Source: Dichetophora obliterata | Lineage: Eukaryota; Arthropoda; Insecta; Diptera; Sciomyzidae | Assembly: GCA_963920525.1 (NCBI GenBank) | Contig: OY986438.1 | Location: 137,201,022 to 137,265,021, forward strand | DNA: 64,000 nucleotides | Direction: 5' to 3' | Part shown: positions 63,676 to 64,000 of the stretch, piece by piece | Position numbering within the stretch: the first letter of the stretch is position 1 | Layout: every line of letters begins with the position of its first letter | Translations under genes and position numbers: made by a program | The notes under the pieces: model-generated | Seen by the model: the letters and a program-made list of their open reading frames with translations, nothing else | What the model was told of the DNA's origin: nothing | Databases searched by the model: none

Positions 63676-64000
63676 TGGGATTTTTTTTAGTATTTTGGTA
63701 TGGGAATTTTTGTAGTAATTTTTTTTTTGTTCTCGTGGGAAAAAGGTATTTTTTATGGGAATTTGAGGTGGCAACCGTGCTTGTTATTATACACAAACTA
63801 AATGCCACATTTTACCATTTTACTTTCTTTATAATATGAAAAAGGCGATATATAATGACTGTGAATAATAAAAGTTTTATTAATTTTTTGAGATAAATGT
63901 TAAAATTTTGCTTGAATATATGTTCGTGTGTGTGTTGTGAATTGTTTTTATGTTGGTGCTCTTCACAACGCCTCATCAGTTGCCAAAAGCCAATACATAT

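Larger units (their letters stand above)
62399..63779. mobile_element. non-autonomous hAT element with exact 8-bp target duplication
   Basis: CACGGTTGCCACCT (62399-62412) and its exact reverse complement AGGTGGCAACCGTG (63766-63779) form 14-bp terminal inverted repeats, flanked by CTTGTTAT on both sides (62391-62398 and 63780-63787). An 8-bp duplication is diagnostic of the hAT type among elements with such ends. The 1381-bp element carries arrays of GTGGTATTTTT / GTGGGATTTTT words near both ends and a second foldback repeat in its centre (62891-63111). No transposase frame is present. Confidence 0.85.

Overview
This window looks like gene-poor, repeat-rich DNA from a fly (Diptera; a brachyceran such as a tephritid or calyptrate is a guess). 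The reasons are strong AT richness, short introns, AACAAC-type runs, and a transposon mix (hAT, mariner, piggyBac-like, gypsy, CR1/jockey-type LINEs, tRNA-derived SINEs) typical of large fly genomes. I found no host protein-coding gene, rRNA or tRNA gene. Every protein signal I recognise belongs to a mobile element, and only one long ORF is intact: the 949-residue endonuclease/reverse transcriptase ORF2 of a LINE at 53521-56370 (-).

Layout. 1-2.8 kb: AT-rich, nothing recognised. 2.8-9.6 kb: a decayed hAT element with an exact 8-bp target duplication, a 240-bp hAT-like MITE, a 1.78-kb solo LTR carrying eight 62-bp repeats, a SINE, and a foldback element with a TAA duplication. 10.9-11.7 kb: a dispersed repeat with four ~152-bp units. 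13.1-17.9 kb: a candidate transposon bounded by arrays of a TAACAAAA motif, with a minus-strand fossil gene (alpha-helical/SAM-like block plus C2H2 fingers), invaded by LINE fragments and a small MITE. 19.1-21.4 kb: a deleted mariner, a transposase helix-turn-helix fragment and a dimeric ~243-bp tandem repeat. 21.4-25.9 kb: repeats and a foldback element with ~203-bp arms. 26.0-29.25 kb: about 3.2 kb of (TTTAATC)n.

29.3-31.5 kb and 39.8-43.0 kb are less repetitive, non-coding islands. Between them lie a ~135-bp tandem array split by a truncated LINE, and a gypsy-class LTR element that sits between the endonuclease and reverse-transcriptase parts of an older LINE, followed by a 200-base assembly gap (39566-39765). 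43-52 kb is dense in MITEs, SINEs and foldback repeats plus a 0.7-kb (CTTGA)n array. 52.1-64 kb holds a piggyBac-like TTAA element, the intact LINE, a TTAA element, the third SINE, a frameshifted LINE, and a 1.38-kb hAT-like element with an exact 8-bp target duplication.

The window is therefore a layered record of insertions. Nesting gives relative ages: the LINE inside the tandem array, the gypsy element inside the LINE, and the MITE inside a dispersed repeat are each younger than their hosts. The most unusual theme is that several unrelated-looking elements share one design: both ends are built from many copies of a short family-specific motif and its inverse. All coordinates and matches were read by eye; no alignment, database search or folding was run.
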